Positions 19,547-22,340 of a stretch of DNA of 22,340 nucleotides are shown piece by piece. Positions within the stretch are counted from its first letter, which is position 1; each line of letters starts with the position of its first letter. A program made the translations under genes and the position numbers. This DNA is from Entrophospora sp. SA101 (taxonomy: Eukaryota; Glomeromycota; Glomeromycetes; Entrophosporales; Entrophosporaceae). The stretch lies in NCBI GenBank assembly GCA_958430865.1, contig CAUDNR010000886.1, positions 1-22,340 on the forward strand, read 5' to 3'. The notes under the pieces are model-generated. The model made no database searches. It was not told the DNA's origin and saw nothing but the letters and a program-made list of their open reading frames with translations.

Positions 19547-20787
19547 ATGGTTATTGCAAAATTAGAAGTACAATGTAAAGCAATTTTACATTTTTGGATG
19601 AATGGTATCCATTCATCAAAAGAAATACATGAAATATCAAAAATACCCCTTCATACTATTCAAAGAAACTTAAAAAGATTACAAGAGACAGGCACTATTG
19701 AATATAAAGGTGGCAGTGGTCTAAGGTTTCTGGTCCAAACTGTTTCTCAAAGCCCAAACTAGTTTGGGCAATTTGGGCTTCTCAACATTTTCTATAAGCA
19801 TGAACATTAAAAAACTATATGAATCAACTTGTTTTAACTTAAACAACTTTAAAATAATTTCGCCCAATTTCGGCTAATAACAAAAAGTAGTTTGGGCTTA
19901 TAAAAAAATAATTTTTGCCCAAAGTATTTGGGCAATTTCGGCTACTAATAGAAGCAGTTTCGACCAGAAACCTTACAGTGGTCATCCATCAAAGATTACA
20001 CAAACTTTTGCATGTTCTATTGGGCAAGTTATTTGCCACAATAGTGCTGTTTCAACACAACAACTTGGAATAAAACTTTGAGAAACGCATAGTACATCAA
20101 TTTCACATCCTACTGTATGGAGACATATTAAAAAAAAAGATTATAAGAGTTCTGTGCCCATTGGAACACCAATGTTAACAGCTCACCATATTGAAACAAG
20201 AATGGAATGGGCACAATCTCATATGAATGATGATTGGAGCCATACAATTTCTATCAATGAAATGGCCTTGACTTATTTTGTGATAAAATTCGCAGATGGC
20301 ATAAAAATGGGCAAAGACCAATTCAAAAATTGCCAAAAGATCATCAAAAAGTAATGGCCTGGGGTGGCATTTCATTAAAAGGCAAAACATTGTTATTCTG
20401 CTTTACCAATATTATGGATGGACCTTATTACATTAACATATTGGAGACTCAGCTTTTGCCTTCTGCACAGAGATTGTACAATAGAAACTGGAATTTACAA
20501 CAGGATAATGATCCAAAGCACACATTGTGTGTTGCAAAAACTTTTATTGATAAAAAAAGAATTCATGCAATGGACTGGCTATCCAACAGTCCCGACCTTA
20601 AACCCATTGAGAACATGTGGTATATTATGAAAAATAATGTTGAAAAAAGAATGTTGACAAATTGAATAGATTTGTGGTTGAAGAATGGGAAAAAATTCCT
20701 CAGGAAACAGTTAAAAATATTATTATGTTTATGAAACAGAGATGTGAATTGATCTTAGAAAAAAAAGGGGATAGAATTTCTTATTAA
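19547..20787 (+). pseudogene. Tc1-like transposase, multiply disrupted
   Basis: The N-terminus (from ATG 19547) is a helix-turn-helix DNA-binding region: SSKEIHEISKIPLHTIQRNL. Translation continues after the MITE with HPSKITQTFACSIGQVICHN. The second catalytic Asp is in LQQDNDPKHT and the Glu in PDLKPIENMW, 34 residues apart, giving DD34E. Lesions: the MITE insertion at 19722; TGA at 20079-20081; the first catalytic Asp replaced by Asn (ISINE where ..DE is expected, codon 20256-20258); a frameshift near 20280-20292; another near 20660. The last frame ends LILEKKGDRISY with a stop at 20785-20787. Undamaged length would be about 326 aa, normal for the family. It cannot make active transposase. 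Confidence 0.92.
19714..19983. mobile_element. hAT-type MITE nested in the transposase
   Basis: The element proper is 19722-19975 (254 bp). Its ends are inverted repeats of 21 bp, TAAGGTTTCTGGTCCAAAC at the left and the complement at the right with one mismatch. It is flanked by the 8-bp duplication CAGTGGTC (19714-19721 and 19976-19983), the length typical of hAT transposons. Internal GTTTGGGC/GCCCAAA and AATTTCGGCTA motifs repeat in both orientations, like hAT subterminal transposase sites. It has no coding capacity. Removing it with one duplication restores the transposase frame across GGSG-HPSK, confirming the boundaries. Confidence 0.92.
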
Positions 20788-20909
20788 TTTTTTTATTTAA
20801 TAGAGTATTCAATAGGCTTTTAAATGAGCATAAATTTATTTATTTACCTTGCATAATTGTTGCAGTATACGATTTTTTGTGCACACCATTCTTTTTGAAA
20901 CACACTGTA

Positions 20910-21845
20910 CATTGTGGTAAAATCAATAAAATTGATAACTTTGAACCTTCACAAAAAATTTTTTTACTAATATAAATAAAAAAATATTCTCTTATAGGCT
21001 ATTAGTTGAGCATTTAGAATTACAATTGCAGAAATATCATTTCTCCAGTTTACTTGGTTATCAAGCCTTTACATTTTAAAGTTTATCTAAATATTTGATT
21101 ATTTTACTATCCCTTAAACTGGCCATCATACAAATTTATATGATTAAATTTTTTTATATAGAAAAATTTTTCTGATCATCATGCTTTTTAATTAACAAAT
21201 GATATTTGAGATTTTATACGACCATTATTATTATTATTATGGGTTTTGTAAAACTGTAAAAAGTCTACCACGCCCGTGTCGATCATTACCTTAAAAATTG
21301 ATATATTCATAATAAAATTTTTTATTGTGCGATTTGGTCAATTTTGATTGGTGGAATTTTGTAATTTACCAATAAATTTTTCGAAATTCCCTTATTCGAA
21401 AATGTGGATAATGTTTTGATGATGTGTATGTGTAACTTAAAAAATCTGCATAAAAACCTTGGTTGATAATCTGTACTTATTATTAATATTATTTATCAAA
21501 TATAAATAAAAATCTTTCTAATAATTTTCTACATTTATTTTCTTTGTAAGAGAGATTTTTGGTATAAAGACTGCATTCTTTTGCTTTATCTCTGCATTAT
21601 TCGTTTGATAAATCTAGAGGAAGAGATTGAAGGAAAATGATTTAAAAGGTCAGTATATTGAGTTATGAATATTCATTGCTTTTTATTTTATTTGCAATTT
21701 ATGCTTTGATATTTTATATAACTATGCAAAAATAACTTCTATTTAAAAATTATATATGATTTCCCCTGTAACAAGTAGGAGTTTGTTATAATATGCTTAT
21801 TTTGCTTAATATGTAATTTCCTCTGATAATTTTCATTTCCCAAGG
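20910..21845. other. Intergenic region, no gene seen
   Basis: AT-rich sequence with a short ATT run (about 21224-21240) and the 18-bp match to 19347-19364. I see no coding frame or structure of note. Confidence 0.45.
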
Positions 21846-22252
21846 ATGTTAAAAGACATTTTAGATGAAAATTTACAATCAAAAATAAGGATAGCTCAAA
21901 GTTATACATCATTGGAATTAAGGTATAACCAGTGATGGTGATGATTCAGATTCAAATGGTGATGATATCCCTTTATCTGATGGAAAAACAAGAGGTTTAT
22001 CAACTCCATTTGCCAACCCTGATTTGATCTCCCACTTAAATATTCAATGTATTATAATTTGAGGTTTGCTTTGATATGTGCTTGGAATATCAGGGTGAGT
22101 TTTGTTTTACACATTGAAAATATTTAAGACACTAGGATCTATCTAATGGCTATTTTGTTTAAATTTATTAGGGTTTGGTGAACTCTTTAATTTGGAAGCT
22201 AGACAATAATAATGATTTTGAAAATGGCTTTAGTATTCTAGTAGTAACTTGA
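21846..22252 (+). pseudogene. Fragmentary coding-like region, possibly an endonuclease relic
   Basis: ATG 21846 starts MLKDILDENLQSKIRIAQSY, stopping after about 30 codons. A second frame reads DGDDSDSNGDDIPLSDGKTR and GLSTPFANPDLISHLN. A third reads DLPLKYSMYYNLRFALICAW and NIR, up to a good donor (GTGAGT at 22095). Splicing to the acceptor TTATTAG (ending 22171) continues GLVNSLIWKLDNNNDFENGF and SILVVT, stop 22250-22252. Spliced, WNIRGL...K...SILVVT recalls the start of EEP/AP-endonuclease domains of LINE elements, but introns are not expected there, so this may be chance. The region is broken in at least two places. Confidence 0.3.
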
Positions 22253-22340
22253 ATTTACTCACTTGCAATATAAAATGGTCTAAATATCTTAGAAATGGAT
22301 AAAAATCAAAATATTGGTGCAAAAGTTGTCATGGGTTAGA

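Larger units (their letters stand above)
19366..20909 (+). mobile_element. Tc1/mariner-superfamily DNA transposon, DD34E, inactive
   Basis: Terminal inverted repeats of 22 bp starting CAGTGTGTTTCAAAAAGA (19368-19389, and inverted at 20886-20907) are flanked by TA on both sides (19366-19367 and 20908-20909), the target duplication of this superfamily. The element is 1540 bp. Removing the nested MITE and one copy of its 8-bp duplication (262 bp) leaves about 1278 bp, the usual Tc1 size. It encodes one transposase, which is disabled. An 18-bp sequence TTTAAAGTTTATCTAAAT occurs just outside its left end (19347-19364) and again at 21075-21092. Confidence 0.92.

Noticed and set aside
20175..20390. 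71-codon minus-strand frame and a + strand frame at 20418-20630
   Set aside because: Both are shadows of the Tc1 transposase reading frame.

Overview
The window is very AT-rich eukaryotic nuclear DNA. Its genes are split by many short GT-AG introns, and relics of genes and transposons fill the space between them. Base composition, intron style and transposon mix suggest an early-diverging fungus. A Glomeromycotina (Rhizophagus-like) genome is my best guess, but this is inference. All three intact genes are on the + strand, are unrelated housekeeping genes, and appear to be transcribed independently.

Layout. 1-919 holds three gene relics: a minus-strand kinase-like fragment with a frameshift, a leucine-rich exon fragment, and a C-terminal fragment of a Fanzor/TnpB-type nuclease with its zinc-finger and NRDVNAA motifs. 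1650-3558 is a complete four-exon Ariadne-type RBR E3 ubiquitin ligase (517 aa). 3559-6192 is intergenic and contains a striking 15-bp-stem hairpin at 4702-4747. 6193-10286 is a graveyard of short coding-like pieces on both strands with several short tandem repeats. 10818-12858 is an eleven-exon omega-amidase/NIT2-type nitrilase, possibly with a mitochondrial presequence. 14950-16706 is a nine-exon geranylgeranyl diphosphate synthase (340 aa).

The right third is mobile-element territory. A Ty1/copia-type LTR (18321-18667) is followed by a primer-binding site matching the initiator-tRNA anticodon loop. A perfect 358-bp-period tandem duplication (18574-19291) starts inside that LTR. A decayed Tc1-like DD34E element (19366-20909) follows, and a 254-bp hAT-type MITE with an 8-bp target duplication is nested in its transposase. 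Fragmentary coding relics lie at 17843-18206 and 21846-22252.

The most novel signal is a small hairpin module with loop TTTTGGGAGAG. It occurs at 4702-4747 and again inside both copies of the tandem duplication, and the one stem pair that differs has changed on both sides (G-C to A-T). Exon boundaries were read by eye from splice signals, reading phase and family conservation. No search or alignment tool was used.
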